This document shows, piece by piece, positions 42,147 to 51,343 of a stretch of DNA of 58,980 nt (positions are counted from its first letter, which is position 1; each line of letters opens with the position of its first letter). A program made the translations under genes and the position numbers. Location of the stretch: positions 1 to 58,980 of the forward strand of contig CAMAPQ010000006.1 of NCBI GenBank assembly GCA_945860125.1, read 5' to 3'. The notes beneath the pieces are model-generated. The model was not told where the DNA came from. It searched no databases and was given only the letters and a program-made list of their open reading frames with translations. This DNA is from Klebsiella pneumoniae. Lineage in GTDB: Bacteria; Pseudomonadota; Gammaproteobacteria; Pseudomonadales; CAMAPQ01.

Positions 42147-42825
42147 AAAAACGATAACCCGTTCCGCGTACGGTTTGAATAAGATGATCGCATAATGACG
42201 GCTCTAGTGCTTTTCGTAATCTTCTTATATGCACATCTACTGTTCTATCTTCTACATAAACATTGCCACCCCATACTTGATCAAGTAACTGCACGCGTGA
42301 GTAGGCGCGTTCTGGGTGAAGCATGAAAAATTCTAGCAATTTATATTCTGTTGGACCAAGATCAATTGGTTGATTATGCGCATAAGCTCTGTGACTCACA
42401 GGATCCAATTCTACACCTTCAAAAGAGAGTTTTTTACCTGAAAGGGTTGGCCTTGTTCGACGCAAAACAGCTTGTATTCTCGATATTAATTCTCTTGTTG
42501 AAAAAGGCTTAGTAATATAATCATCTGCGCCTGCATCTAGACCTAAAATTTTATTTTCTTCTTCGCTTTTCGCTGTGAGTAAAATAATCGGAATATCCTG
42601 CGTGCTACTTTCTTTTTTTAATCGTTTAGCAAGCGCAATACCGTTTAATGACGGTAGCATCCAGTCAAGAAGGATAATATCCGGCCTTTGATCGATGATC
42701 ATTTGATATGCGACGAGCCCATCATCTGCTTGCATTGTGGAAAAATGTGCAAGCTCTAGTGCGCCTGCTATCATTTCTCTTATTGCGTATTCATCATCGA
42801 CAATAAGTACGGTTGCATCCAACAT
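42136..42825 (-). CDS. phoB: phosphate regulon response regulator PhoB
   Basis: OmpR-family regulator, 229 residues, the same length as E. coli PhoB. Receiver: LIVDDEYAIREMI, phospho-Asp in IILLDWMLPSLNG, ILLTAKSEEENKILGLDAGADDYITKPFSTREL. DNA-binding winged helix: GPTEYKLLEFFMLHPERAYSRVQLLDQVWGGNVYVEDRTVDVHIRRLRKAL and RTVRGTGYRFS-type end. ATG 42825 has AAAGGG upstream; the longer frame adds 36 residues without family support and runs through the Pho box. The sensor phoR is not adjacent; the next gene downstream is the convergent nitrilase. Confidence 0.92.
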   Translation of the reverse strand: MLDATVLIVDDEYAIREMIAGALELAHFSTMQADDGLVAYQMIIDQRPDIILLDWMLPSLNGIALAKRLKKESSTQDIPIILLTAKSEEENKILGLDAGADDYITKPFSTRELISRIQAVLRRTRPTLSGKKLSFEGVELDPVSHRAYAHNQPIDLGPTEYKLLEFFMLHPERAYSRVQLLDQVWGGNVYVEDRTVDVHIRRLRKALEPSLCDHLIQTVRGTGYRFSKK

Positions 42826-42870
42826 TGGTTTTATCCCTTTACTGTTCTTTACTGTGATAAGTCGCGATGA

Positions 42871-42904
42871 ATTTAAGCCTCTTTTTGTTACAGTATAATG
42901 ACAG
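42871..42904 (-). promoter_or_regulatory. Pho box and -10 of phoB
   Basis: On the minus strand CTGTCATTATACTGTAAC (42904-42887) fits the Pho box (two CTGTCA-type repeats 11 bp apart). Ten bp further on is TTAAAT (42876-42871) as a -10. This spacing is the standard layout of a PhoB-activated promoter and points to phoB autoregulation. Confidence 0.65.
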
Positions 42905-42938
42905 CTTCTAACATCTATGACAGCTTCTAACATCTATG
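42901..42938. repeat. 19-bp perfect tandem duplication in the phoB/glnE promoter region
   Basis: ACAGCTTCTAACATCTATG occurs twice without a gap (42901-42919 and 42920-42938). As a result ATGACA (TGTCAT on the minus strand) appears three times at 19-bp intervals: 42898, 42917 and 42936. Confidence 0.95.
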
Positions 42939-42989
42939 ACAAATTATTCGAATTTCTGCTCTCATTTCTAATGCTTTTTGGAGTTAGCT

Positions 42990-45866
42990 ATGGATAAAAA
43001 TAGACCCATGCTCGCAGTGCACGAGAAAGTTAGATCTATGAAAGCGCAAGCCATGCAGTCTGCTGTTGATTTTAAGTTTTCCCTGCATGAGGTAGATTTA
43101 ATCCGCATTTTGATTGCAAGTGATTATTGGTATGAGCAAATTATTCGTCATCCCGAATGGCTTCTGTGTTTTTTTTCAGGTGAGCATAAATATTTTAGCA
43201 GTAAAGCATGTGCTATTACTTTTTTTAATGAGATGTTTCCTTGCTCAGGTGAGTGCGATGAAGGTGTTTTATATAAAAATCTGCGTATTTTTCGTCATTT
43301 TCATATCTGTCGGCTTATTAAGGCTGAAGTGCTTGAATCTCTTACGATAAATCAATCTACAGTAGAGCTTTCTTATCTTGCGGCTGCCTGCCTACAAATA
43401 GCGCTTGATTATTATGAGCATAAATTGAGCCTGCGTTATGGTGCGCCCTGTGATGCTCAGGGTAACATGCTGCATTTTATTATTTTTGGTATGGGTAAGC
43501 TTGGTGCTAATGAGCTTAATCTTTCATCTGATATTGATCTTATCTTTGCATACGATGCTGAAGGGCAAACAAGTTCCCCTTCAGCTAATAGAGAAAATAA
43601 TTTATCTGCGGGCGAATTTTTTGTGAAGTTAGGCCAGAGTATTATTCGTATTTTATCTGGGCACACAGAGGAAGGTTTTGTTTATCGTGTGGATATGCGT
43701 TTGCGACCATTTGGCGTGAGTGGTCCCTTAGCGAGTGCGTTTAGCACAATGCTTGATTATTACCGTGAAGAAGGCAGGCCGTGGGAGCGTTATGCAATGC
43801 TTAAGGCTAGTGTTGTTGCAGGCAATGAAAGTATCGGTGCAAAATTTTTGACTGAATTAAAACCTTTTATTTATCGAAAATATACGGATTTTAGTACGCT
43901 TAATGACTTAAGAGAGATGAAGCAGCTTATTTCCCGTGAATTATTAAGAAAAGATGATCGGCATAATGTGAAATTAGGTTTAGGCGGTATTCGTGAAATT
44001 GAGTTTGTGGTTCAGGTTATTCAGCTAATGCGTGGTGGAAAAGATGTGCGCCTGCAAAGACCCCATTTGTTGCCTGTGCTCGAAGTGCTTGTTGCGGGCA
44101 ATTATATGGATGAGCAAGATGCGGGTGTGTTGAAGTCTGCCTATCTCTTTTTAAGAAAAGTGGAGCATCGTTTACAAGCTAAAAGAGACTTGCAGACACA
44201 TAAACTTCCTCAGTTAGAAGAAGATCAATATTTGCTTGCTCATAGTTTGGCATTTGACGATTATGAAAGCTTTTTAGTTGTATTAAATGATATTCAGTAT
44301 CAGGTACATACTTGTTTTGAAAAAGTCATTGAGCCTAGTCGCGATCATCGAGAAGAAAACCCCTTGATGGGTGAGTTTGAGGCGTTATGGGAAAGCACCT
44401 TTCCCATTGATGTGTCGGGTTTTTTTCCTGCAATTACTGAAAATAAAGCTGAAATAAATCAGGGTATACAAGATTTGCGCGATAGCTTTCGCGTGAAAAA
44501 AATGACACCCCAAGCAAGGCTACGACTAAATCAATTAATGCCTATTTTGCTGTATAAATTGCATGTGTCAGCGCATCATATTTTTACGGTTCAACGTGTG
44601 TTGGGTGTGGTTGAGTCAGTTTTGAGGCGATCTGTTTACCTTTCGATGTTAGTGGAAAATCCTGAAGCATTGAATCATCTTATTTTATTGTGTGAGCGCA
44701 GTATTTGGGTGGCGGATAAAATTACAGAATTTCCATTATTACTTGATGAATTATTGAATGCTTCTCGTTTATTTTTCCCCCCTAAAAGAGATTGGTTGGA
44801 AGATGAGCTGCGTCAGTTGTTATTGAGATTGCCAGAGGCTGATATTGAAAATCAGATGGAGGTTTTGCGTCAGTTTAAGCATGTTCATTCTTTGCGTGTT
44901 GCCGCAGCTGACTTAGCAGGCAATATGCATATTATGAAGGTAAGTGATTATCTTTCTTGGCTTGCTGAGATTTGTATTCGTTCTGCCTTGAGTTTGGCAT
45001 GGCAGGAAGTCTGTGCAAAATTTAATGTTCTCGCTGATAAGCGCGAGATGGGGCCTGATTTTGCTGTTGTCGCTTATGGCAAGTTGGGTGGGATTGAACT
45101 GGGTTATGAGTCTGATCTTGATCTGGTTTTTTTATATGATGCTGATGCTGAATTAGTTGATGAGCAAAAAGAAGCGCTTGATCCTTCTTCTTGTTATACC
45201 CGGCTTGCTCAAAAATTAATTCATATCCTCACTGCAAAAACATATAGCGGCGCAGTCTATGAAGTAGATATGCGTTTAAGACCGAGTGGCAATGCTGGTC
45301 TTTTAGTCTCTTCTCTTTCTGCCTTTCAAAATTATCAGCAAAATACTGCTTGGGTGTGGGAGCATCAAGCTTTAGTACGCACGCGTCCCGTAGCGGGTTC
45401 GCTTGAAGTCGGCGATGCATTTTTGCGGATGAGAAAAGAAATTCTTTGTCAGAAGAGAGATGAGGCGTTACTCAAAAATGAAGTCATTTTAATGCGCCAA
45501 AAAATGCTTGTACAATTTAATATTGAGGCGAAAAAAGAGTCGCACGTAGAGTGTGTTCATCTTAAGCAAAGCTTGGGCGGTATGATTGATATTGAGTTCA
45601 TGATACAATTTTTAGCGCTGAAAAATGCCTACAGCTTCCCGCAAATTGCATTTTATTCTGATAATGTTCGCATTCTTGATCAGGCTGAAAATTTAGGTTG
45701 TCTTTCCCGTGCTGCTTGCTGTGATCTCAAAGAGCATTATTTACTTTTTCGCGAAACAAATCATCGTCTGAGTTTGCAGAAAAAAAATGGGTGGGTAGAG
45801 CGTTCATTATTTTATGATCAGTTTTGCCGCGTTCAGGAAATTTGGTGTTTATTATTCGAAAGTTAA
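42990..45866 (+). CDS. glnE: bifunctional glutamine synthetase adenylyltransferase/adenylyl-removing enzyme
   Basis: Adenylylates and deadenylylates glutamine synthetase in response to PII and glutamine. 958 residues (E. coli 946). Two nucleotidyltransferase domains: the N-terminal one has FGMGKLGANELNLSSDIDLIFAYD, the C-terminal one AYGKLGGIELGYESDLDLVFLYD; VDMRLRPFG and VDMRLRPSG follow each. ATG 42990 has GGAG upstream and is preferred to TTG 42978. Followed by ilvE and waaF as in Pseudomonas. Confidence 0.96.
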   Translation: MDKNRPMLAVHEKVRSMKAQAMQSAVDFKFSLHEVDLIRILIASDYWYEQIIRHPEWLLCFFSGEHKYFSSKACAITFFNEMFPCSGECDEGVLYKNLRIFRHFHICRLIKAEVLESLTINQSTVELSYLAAACLQIALDYYEHKLSLRYGAPCDAQGNMLHFIIFGMGKLGANELNLSSDIDLIFAYDAEGQTSSPSANRENNLSAGEFFVKLGQSIIRILSGHTEEGFVYRVDMRLRPFGVSGPLASAFSTMLDYYREEGRPWERYAMLKASVVAGNESIGAKFLTELKPFIYRKYTDFSTLNDLREMKQLISRELLRKDDRHNVKLGLGGIREIEFVVQVIQLMRGGKDVRLQRPHLLPVLEVLVAGNYMDEQDAGVLKSAYLFLRKVEHRLQAKRDLQTHKLPQLEEDQYLLAHSLAFDDYESFLVVLNDIQYQVHTCFEKVIEPSRDHREENPLMGEFEALWESTFPIDVSGFFPAITENKAEINQGIQDLRDSFRVKKMTPQARLRLNQLMPILLYKLHVSAHHIFTVQRVLGVVESVLRRSVYLSMLVENPEALNHLILLCERSIWVADKITEFPLLLDELLNASRLFFPPKRDWLEDELRQLLLRLPEADIENQMEVLRQFKHVHSLRVAAADLAGNMHIMKVSDYLSWLAEICIRSALSLAWQEVCAKFNVLADKREMGPDFAVVAYGKLGGIELGYESDLDLVFLYDADAELVDEQKEALDPSSCYTRLAQKLIHILTAKTYSGAVYEVDMRLRPSGNAGLLVSSLSAFQNYQQNTAWVWEHQALVRTRPVAGSLEVGDAFLRMRKEILCQKRDEALLKNEVILMRQKMLVQFNIEAKKESHVECVHLKQSLGGMIDIEFMIQFLALKNAYSFPQIAFYSDNVRILDQAENLGCLSRAACCDLKEHYLLFRETNHRLSLQKKNGWVERSLFYDQFCRVQEIWCLLFES

Positions 45867-45952
45867 TAACCATTATATTTTGAATGTCGCTATTCTCGTA
45901 TGAATTATACTTTTTTATATTTTGTGTCGTGATTTTAAGAAGGAGAGCAAAA

Positions 45953-46873
45953 ATGTCAATGGCAGATTTAGAAGGTTTTATATGGTTTGATGGAGAGCTT
46001 GTTCCATGGAAAGAAGCGAAAGTACACGTGTTAACGCATACGTTACATTATGGTATGGGCGTGTTTGAAGGCGTTCGCGCTTATGCAACAGAGCAAGGCC
46101 CTGCCATTTTTAGATTGCAAGATCATACTGATCGCCTTTTTCGTTCTGCGCATATTATGAATATTAATATGCCCTTTTCAAAAGAAGAAATTAGTGAAGC
46201 GCAAAAGATGGCTGTCAAAGAAAACCATCTACCTCATGCCTATATTCGTCCTATGGTTTTTTTAGGTTCTGAGGCGATGGGTTTGCGGGCAAAAGGGCTT
46301 AAAACGCATGTGATTGTTGCTGCTTGGTCTTGGCCGTCTTATATGTCGCCCGAAGCGTTACAGCGTGGCATTAAAGTAAAAACCTCCTCTATCACGCGTC
46401 ATCACGTGAATATTTCAATGTGCAAAGCAAAAGCAAATGGGCATTATATCAATTCAATGCTGGCTTTGAATGAAGCATTGAATTGTGGTGCTGAAGAAGC
46501 GCTAATGTTAGATGTTGAGGGCTATGTAGCAGAAGGTAGTGGCGAGAATATCTTTATCGTAAGAAATGGCGTGTTATATACCCCGGAGCTTACTTCTTGT
46601 CTGGATGGTATTACGAGAAATACCGTCACTGCATTAGCCGAAGATTTAGGTTATACGGTAAAAGAAAAACGCATAACAAGGGATGAAGTTTATATTGCGG
46701 ATGAAGCTTTTTTTACGGGCACTGCGGCAGAAGTACTACCTATTTCAGAGCTTGATAATCGTATTATCGGTTCTGGTCGACGCGGGCCTATTACGGAGCA
46801 AATTCAGTCGCTCTATTTTGATGTCGTTATGGGTAAAAAAGTACAGCATGCTGACTGGATAACGTTTGTTTAG
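45953..46873 (+). CDS. ilvE: branched-chain amino acid aminotransferase
   Basis: PLP-dependent class IV aminotransferase for Val, Leu and Ile, 306 residues. It starts MSMADLEGFIWFDGELVPW and contains THTLHYGMGVFEGVRAY, RLQDHTDRLFRSAHI, the region MCKAKANGHYINSMLALNEA with the PLP lysine, EGYVAEGSGENIFIV and FFTGTAAEV. ATG 45953 has AAGGAGAG; the upstream extension of the frame has no family features. Confidence 0.96.
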   Translation: MSMADLEGFIWFDGELVPWKEAKVHVLTHTLHYGMGVFEGVRAYATEQGPAIFRLQDHTDRLFRSAHIMNINMPFSKEEISEAQKMAVKENHLPHAYIRPMVFLGSEAMGLRAKGLKTHVIVAAWSWPSYMSPEALQRGIKVKTSSITRHHVNISMCKAKANGHYINSMLALNEALNCGAEEALMLDVEGYVAEGSGENIFIVRNGVLYTPELTSCLDGITRNTVTALAEDLGYTVKEKRITRDEVYIADEAFFTGTAAEVLPISELDNRIIGSGRRGPITEQIQSLYFDVVMGKKVQHADWITFV

Positions 46874-46891
46874 GTGATCAAGCTGGCGACT

Positions 46892-47950
46892 ATGAAAATT
46901 CTCATTCTAGGACCTTCTTGGGTGGGTGATATGGTAATGATGCACAGCTTAGTGCGTTATCTGCATAGATCACATCCTGATGCCGCAATTGATATTGCTG
47001 CTGCAAAATGGTGCTTGCCTGTCGCCACAAGAATGAGCGAAGTTCGCCAGTGCATTGAGCTGCCTTATCAGCACGGTGTCTTTTCTTGGGCGCAGACCAA
47101 GGCCTTTGCTAGTGAGCTGAAGAAAGCGTCGTATGACTGGTGCATTGTTATCCCCAACTCTTTTAAAGCGGCGCTGTTGCCTTGGTTGGCAGGTATCCCA
47201 AAAAGAACGGGTTGGCGAGGTGAGTTTCGTTATGGCTTGCTCAATGACTCGCGCAAGCTTCCTGCTAGCGAGTTTTCTCAGCAAGTTTTACGCTTTGCCC
47301 AGCTGCATAATTTTAGCGCTAATATGGCTACTTTTAGTGCGGCTGAGCCCTCTTTTTTGCGCCCCTCGCTTGTGTGTAATCCTGAGTCTGCTGCTCAAGT
47401 TGCAAGCATGCTCAAACTAGATATGGGGGTGCGACCTGTTGTTGTTTTATGCCCCGGTGCTGAATATGGTGAGTCAAAAAGATGGCCTGTTAGGCATTTT
47501 GCAGCGCTTGCCGAAAAGTTAGTTGCACATCATTTTCAAGTTTGGTTTATGGCTTCTGCCAAAGAAGCCGCCTTATGCGAGGCAATACTGGCTAAAATTT
47601 CTTCGTCTTATCATGCGTTTTGTTTTAATTTAGCCGGTAAAACAACGCTAGGAGAAGCGATTGATCTTCTTTCATTGGCTTCGTGTGTTGTTGCTAATGA
47701 TTCTGGTTTGTTGCATGTTGCGAGTGCTTTATCTTTGCCGGTCGTAGGGCTTTATGGTTCAACAGCGCCTGACTTTGCGCCGCCTTTAGCTGCGCAGGCG
47801 AGTGTTTTTTATCGCAATCTTAATTGTAGTCCTTGTCATGCTCGGGTGTGCCCTAAAGGCCACTTAAAGTGCTTGTATGAGATTCATCCTAAAGAAGTGT
47901 TATTAGCCGTTTTATCTTTTGTTTCATCTTTAAAATTAAAGGGCGCATGA
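46892..47950 (+). CDS. waaF: ADP-heptose:LPS heptosyltransferase II
   Basis: GT9-family enzyme that adds the second heptose to the LPS inner core; 352 residues. MKILILGPSWVGDMVMMHSLVRYL is the WaaF N-terminus, and CPGAEYGESKRWP, CVVANDSGLLHVASALSLPVVGLYGST and HARVCPKGHLKCL are the donor-binding and C-terminal motifs. ATG 46892 matches the family start; a GTG at 46874, directly after ilvE, is possible. In an ilvE-waaF-ligase run with no gaps. Confidence 0.93.
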   Translation: MKILILGPSWVGDMVMMHSLVRYLHRSHPDAAIDIAAAKWCLPVATRMSEVRQCIELPYQHGVFSWAQTKAFASELKKASYDWCIVIPNSFKAALLPWLAGIPKRTGWRGEFRYGLLNDSRKLPASEFSQQVLRFAQLHNFSANMATFSAAEPSFLRPSLVCNPESAAQVASMLKLDMGVRPVVVLCPGAEYGESKRWPVRHFAALAEKLVAHHFQVWFMASAKEAALCEAILAKISSSYHAFCFNLAGKTTLGEAIDLLSLASCVVANDSGLLHVASALSLPVVGLYGSTAPDFAPPLAAQASVFYRNLNCSPCHARVCPKGHLKCLYEIHPKEVLLAVLSFVSSLKLKGA

Positions 47951-49243
47951 ATGTTGTTTGCCACGGGCGAGTCTTATTATCAATATGTGCCGAAGTGGGG
48001 TGCGCGATGCGTAAATTTTTTTATTTTATTAATGTTGGCTTCAACTGTTACAGTTGAAAAAGGTTTTGGTTTTTTTTCTTTATTGCTCATTCTCATTGCT
48101 TTATTTTTTTTGCCTGCTCAGCGTAAGCGCCTGCCGCTCACTAAATATGAAAAAATATGGCTTTTATTATTAGTCTCAATGTTTGGTAGTGGCTTTGTTT
48201 CTTTTTGGCTAAAGGATCCTAGTTTGCGCGGATGGTCGTATCTTGATCTGCCTAGTCGTTTTTTGCTTATTATTCCTTTGTATCTTTATCTGCGTCGTGT
48301 TTATTTATTGGAGCGTTTTTTCTGGCTGGGTTGTGCTTTGGGTGCAATAGGTTCAGGCGTGATAGGTTCTTATCAGTATTATAAGTTTGGCTATTTGCCT
48401 GTCCGTGGTGCAGCAAATCACCATATTTTATATGGTGATTTAAGTATGTGTTTAGCCTTTTTAAGTGCGCTAGGGTATCCGTTTTTTAATAAGCTTCGGT
48501 TGCGTTATGGTCAGTTTTTATCATTGCTCGGTTTCGTCGGTGGGTTAGTAGGTGCAATATTATCTACTGCGCGCGGTAGCTGGTTAGCGCTGCCTTTATT
48601 ATTGGGTGTTTTAGTTTTATTAAATCGAGATAAAGTCTCGCGCTCTTTGCTTTTTGGTATTTTTGGCGTGCCTTTGCTAATTTTTTGCGCGCTGTATATG
48701 GCTCCAGGCAGTATGGTTAAGCAGCGCGTCAATGCAATTCATGTTGAAGTTGGTGACTATTTTCAAAGAGATATTACAAATACCTCCATTGGTGCTCGCT
48801 TTGAAATGTATAAAGGCGCTTGGATTATTTTTACGCGCAACCCCCTTTTTGGTGCAGGAACAGGCACCTATGAAGAAGAGGCTATTCGTTTGCAGGAAGA
48901 GAAGAAAATAAAGTCATTGCCTGAAAAATTTAATCAGCCACATAATGAATTTTTGCACGTGCTTGCAACGCGTGGCATCGTAGGTTTTATTGCGTTAATG
49001 ATTTTTTTTCTGTTACCGCTTTGGTATTTTATTCGGGCAATGGCCTATAAGCCCTTATCTTATCTTTCCCAGGCAGGCGTCGTGCTTTATGTAAGCTACC
49101 TTGAATTTGCATTAACTGAATCCATTTTAAATCGAATGCTTAGCTTGATGTTTTTCTTGTTGGTTTCTTCGGTTATTATTGCTTTTTTACAGCAGCGTGG
49201 CATGCGCGAGAAAGATGAAAAAATTGATTTGAGTTGGATATAA
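47951..49243 (+). CDS. O-antigen ligase family protein (WaaL-like)
   Basis: Polytopic membrane protein of 430 residues with about 11-12 hydrophobic segments. The large loop and following helix carry the Wzy_C/WaaL pattern: STARGSWLALPLLLGVL, TNTSIGARFEMYKGAWIIFTRNPLFGAGTGTYEEE and QPHNEFLHVLATRGIVGFIAL, including the His of the ligase/polymerase group. It starts right at the waaF stop. Within an LPS-core gene set a ligase that joins O-antigen or another polymer to the core is most likely; a Wzy polymerase cannot be excluded. Confidence 0.82.
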   Translation: MLFATGESYYQYVPKWGARCVNFFILLMLASTVTVEKGFGFFSLLLILIALFFLPAQRKRLPLTKYEKIWLLLLVSMFGSGFVSFWLKDPSLRGWSYLDLPSRFLLIIPLYLYLRRVYLLERFFWLGCALGAIGSGVIGSYQYYKFGYLPVRGAANHHILYGDLSMCLAFLSALGYPFFNKLRLRYGQFLSLLGFVGGLVGAILSTARGSWLALPLLLGVLVLLNRDKVSRSLLFGIFGVPLLIFCALYMAPGSMVKQRVNAIHVEVGDYFQRDITNTSIGARFEMYKGAWIIFTRNPLFGAGTGTYEEEAIRLQEEKKIKSLPEKFNQPHNEFLHVLATRGIVGFIALMIFFLLPLWYFIRAMAYKPLSYLSQAGVVLYVSYLEFALTESILNRMLSLMFFLLVSSVIIAFLQQRGMREKDEKIDLSWI

Positions 49244-49250
49244 CATTCTT

Positions 49251-50015
49251 ATGGATGAGGCTTTTTTTAATAAAATAAGTATTGTTATTATCACGCGTGA
49301 TGCTGAAGTTACTTTGGGAAAAACACTCGAAAGTGTTTCTGCTTTTTCTGAAGTCGTGATTTATGATAACGGCTCACAAGATCAAACTGAAGCAATTGCC
49401 AAGCAATTTTCAAACGTGCGTTTTTTTACTGGCCCGTTTTTAGGTTTTGGTAACACTAAGAATCATGCCGTAACACTTGCAACCACTGACTGGGTTTGTT
49501 CGCTTGATGCGGATGAATGTTTAACACAATGCCTTATAGAAGAATTCCAGGTTTTCAAGCCTTTTTCTGATAAACAAGTAGGCCAGATTACGCGAGAAAA
49601 TTTTTTTTACGGTAAAAAATTGCGTTATGGTGGCTGGGGCAATGATAAGTTAATTCGCCTTTTCAATAGAAAGGCCCACCAGTTTTCTGATAGCCAAGTT
49701 CATGAAAGCATTGTAACCCATAATGATTCATTAATTGTTCACTTTAAGTCGCCCATTGAGCACAATGCAGTATATCGTTTAAGTCAGATTTTGCAAAAAA
49801 TTGATCGTTATTCAGAGTTATATGCAACTAACTCAGACAAAACTTACCCTGTTTTTATTATTGTATTAAAAGCACTTTTTGCTTTCATGCAGAGTTATTT
49901 TTTGCGATTAGGTTGTTTGGAGGGGTGGCGGGGTTTAATGGTCGCTGTGTCCAATTCCAACTCAGTTTTTTTTAAGTATTTTAAGGTATGGGTGAAAAAA
50001 AATGTTGATCAGTAA
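49251..50015 (+). CDS. family 2 glycosyltransferase (WaaE/KdtX-like)
   Basis: 254 residues. GT-A fold motifs: ISIVIITRDAE-type start, VVIYDNGSQDQTEAIAKQF, FLGFGNTKNHAVTLATTDWVCSLDADECLT with the DxD, then the KKLRYGGWGNDKLIRLFNRK block typical of the WaaE/KdtX group of LPS core beta-glucosyltransferases. The C-terminal part has one hydrophobic stretch. Follows the ligase by 7 bp. Confidence 0.82.
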   Translation: MDEAFFNKISIVIITRDAEVTLGKTLESVSAFSEVVIYDNGSQDQTEAIAKQFSNVRFFTGPFLGFGNTKNHAVTLATTDWVCSLDADECLTQCLIEEFQVFKPFSDKQVGQITRENFFYGKKLRYGGWGNDKLIRLFNRKAHQFSDSQVHESIVTHNDSLIVHFKSPIEHNAVYRLSQILQKIDRYSELYATNSDKTYPVFIIVLKALFAFMQSYFLRLGCLEGWRGLMVAVSNSNSVFFKYFKVWVKKNVDQ

Positions 50016-50057
50016 TAGCTTTGTGCCAAAAAATAAGGACGCTAAAGCTTCATTTGC

Positions 50058-51191
50058 ATGAAAAATATTCTGGTTGATTTATCAAAAACTAAAAATCTTT
50101 ATAATGGTCTTGGCCAGTTTTCCTATTCTTTAGGCAAAGCTTTCATCGAGCTAGAAAAAAACCAATATATAGATGATGCCTTTTTTACTTTTTTGCTCCC
50201 TGAAGATAAAAAAATACTCTTTCCTCAGCATCATCGGTTTCGTTATGGCGTTGCCTCTCAAAAGAGTAGTGTGCCTCGTTTTTTAAGGAAGTGGTTAGAT
50301 CAAGATAAAACACGCTATGATATCTGGCACGTTACAGCGCAAGATGCTCGTTTTTGGCCGATTTGTTTGAAAAAACAGACTAATGGAAATAATCAGGAAA
50401 TCAGGCCTAAAATTGTTTATACCATTCATGATCTTAATTACGTACATTTATACACAGGCTTAAAGTTAAAGTATAAGCTTGCGCTTATTCAGAAAAGAAT
50501 TAATCAGGCTGATGTGATTACCACCATCTCTCATTTTGTTGCAGGAGAAATAAGAGCGCATCTTTGTTTGAAAGATAAACCATTAAAGGTTATTTATAAT
50601 GGCGTAACTGATTTTTCAAAGATTGATCTTGCGCCTAAAAAGCCTTTGTTCCCTCATAAAAAGCCTTTTTTTCTTTCGTTAGGTGAGTTAACACTTAAAA
50701 AGAACTTTAAGGTAATTTTACCATTAATGACACTTATGCCTGAGTATGATTGGGTCGTGGCTGGCAAGAATGAGACTGATGATGGTAATAAAATGAAGCG
50801 TGAGGCGCAGGCATTAGGTTTGGCGGATCGTGTTCATTTTCTAGGTGTGGTCGGTGAGGCAGAAAGAAAGTGGCTTTATGAAAATTGCGAGGCTTTTTTA
50901 TTTCCGTCACTTGCTGAAGGTTTTGGTTTGCCGGTTATTGAAGCGATGAGTTTTGGTAAACCAGTATTTTTATCTAATCTTACAAGCTTGCCTGAAGTGG
51001 CTGGTTCTTTAGGTTTTTACTGGGCAGATTTTTCCCCCGAGGCTATGAAGTCAGTGCTTGTTGCAGGGCTTGAAACTTATAGATCGCATGGACATTTTTC
51101 TGCGCTGCTCAGAGCGCATGCAGCACAGTTTAGTTGGCAAAAAGCAGCCTTGGCTTATGCTGATATTTATCGCACACTGATGAGTTATTAG
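50058..51191 (+). CDS. family 4 glycosyltransferase
   Basis: 377 residues, GT-B fold. N-terminal ILVDLSKTKNLYNGLGQFSYSLGKAF (acceptor-side glycine loop), TIHDLNYVH, ISHFVAGEI, NGVTDF, FLSLGELTLKKNFKVIL and the nucleotide-sugar motif FPSLAEGFGLPVIEAMSFGKPVFLSNLTSLPEV (E-x7-E). Last gene of the waaF block; its substrate cannot be told. Confidence 0.85.
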   Translation: MKNILVDLSKTKNLYNGLGQFSYSLGKAFIELEKNQYIDDAFFTFLLPEDKKILFPQHHRFRYGVASQKSSVPRFLRKWLDQDKTRYDIWHVTAQDARFWPICLKKQTNGNNQEIRPKIVYTIHDLNYVHLYTGLKLKYKLALIQKRINQADVITTISHFVAGEIRAHLCLKDKPLKVIYNGVTDFSKIDLAPKKPLFPHKKPFFLSLGELTLKKNFKVILPLMTLMPEYDWVVAGKNETDDGNKMKREAQALGLADRVHFLGVVGEAERKWLYENCEAFLFPSLAEGFGLPVIEAMSFGKPVFLSNLTSLPEVAGSLGFYWADFSPEAMKSVLVAGLETYRSHGHFSALLRAHAAQFSWQKAALAYADIYRTLMSY

Positions 51192-51196
51192 TAGAA

Positions 51197-51299
51197 TAGG
51201 ACTTAGGCAAAACTGCCCAGCTTTGTTATCGCGCTTTGTCGTACGATTTGTACTGTTTTCATTGCGACGCCTTGCTGGGACAATTTTGCGTAAGTCCTA
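51197..51299. repeat. 103-bp element with imperfect terminal inverted repeats (MITE-like)
   Basis: The left arm starts TAGGACTTAGGCAAAACTG (51197) and the right arm, read in reverse, TAGGACTTACGCAAAATTG (51299); both continue to CCCAGC, about 25 bp with few mismatches. No coding capacity. GGACTTACGCA-type ends are known from IS elements, so a non-autonomous derivative is likely; it could also act as a transcription terminator between the glycosyltransferase gene and ppnP. Confidence 0.7.
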
Positions 51300-51343
51300 C
51301 ACAAAAGAAGAGTACTTCCTTTTTTTTATTTAGGAGCGCGCAT

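Noticed and set aside
42901-42938. CRISPR-like repeat
   Set aside because: Only two copies in direct tandem with no spacer; it is a simple duplication of promoter sequence. No CRISPR array was seen anywhere in the window.
46874-46891. GTG start for waaF directly after ilvE
   Set aside because: Possible, but the WaaF family begins MKIL(V/I)xGPSWVGD, which matches ATG 46892.
51236-51343. Longer N-terminus for ppnP
   Set aside because: It is encoded by the inverted-repeat element, and the ATG at 51344 has a good ribosome site and family length.
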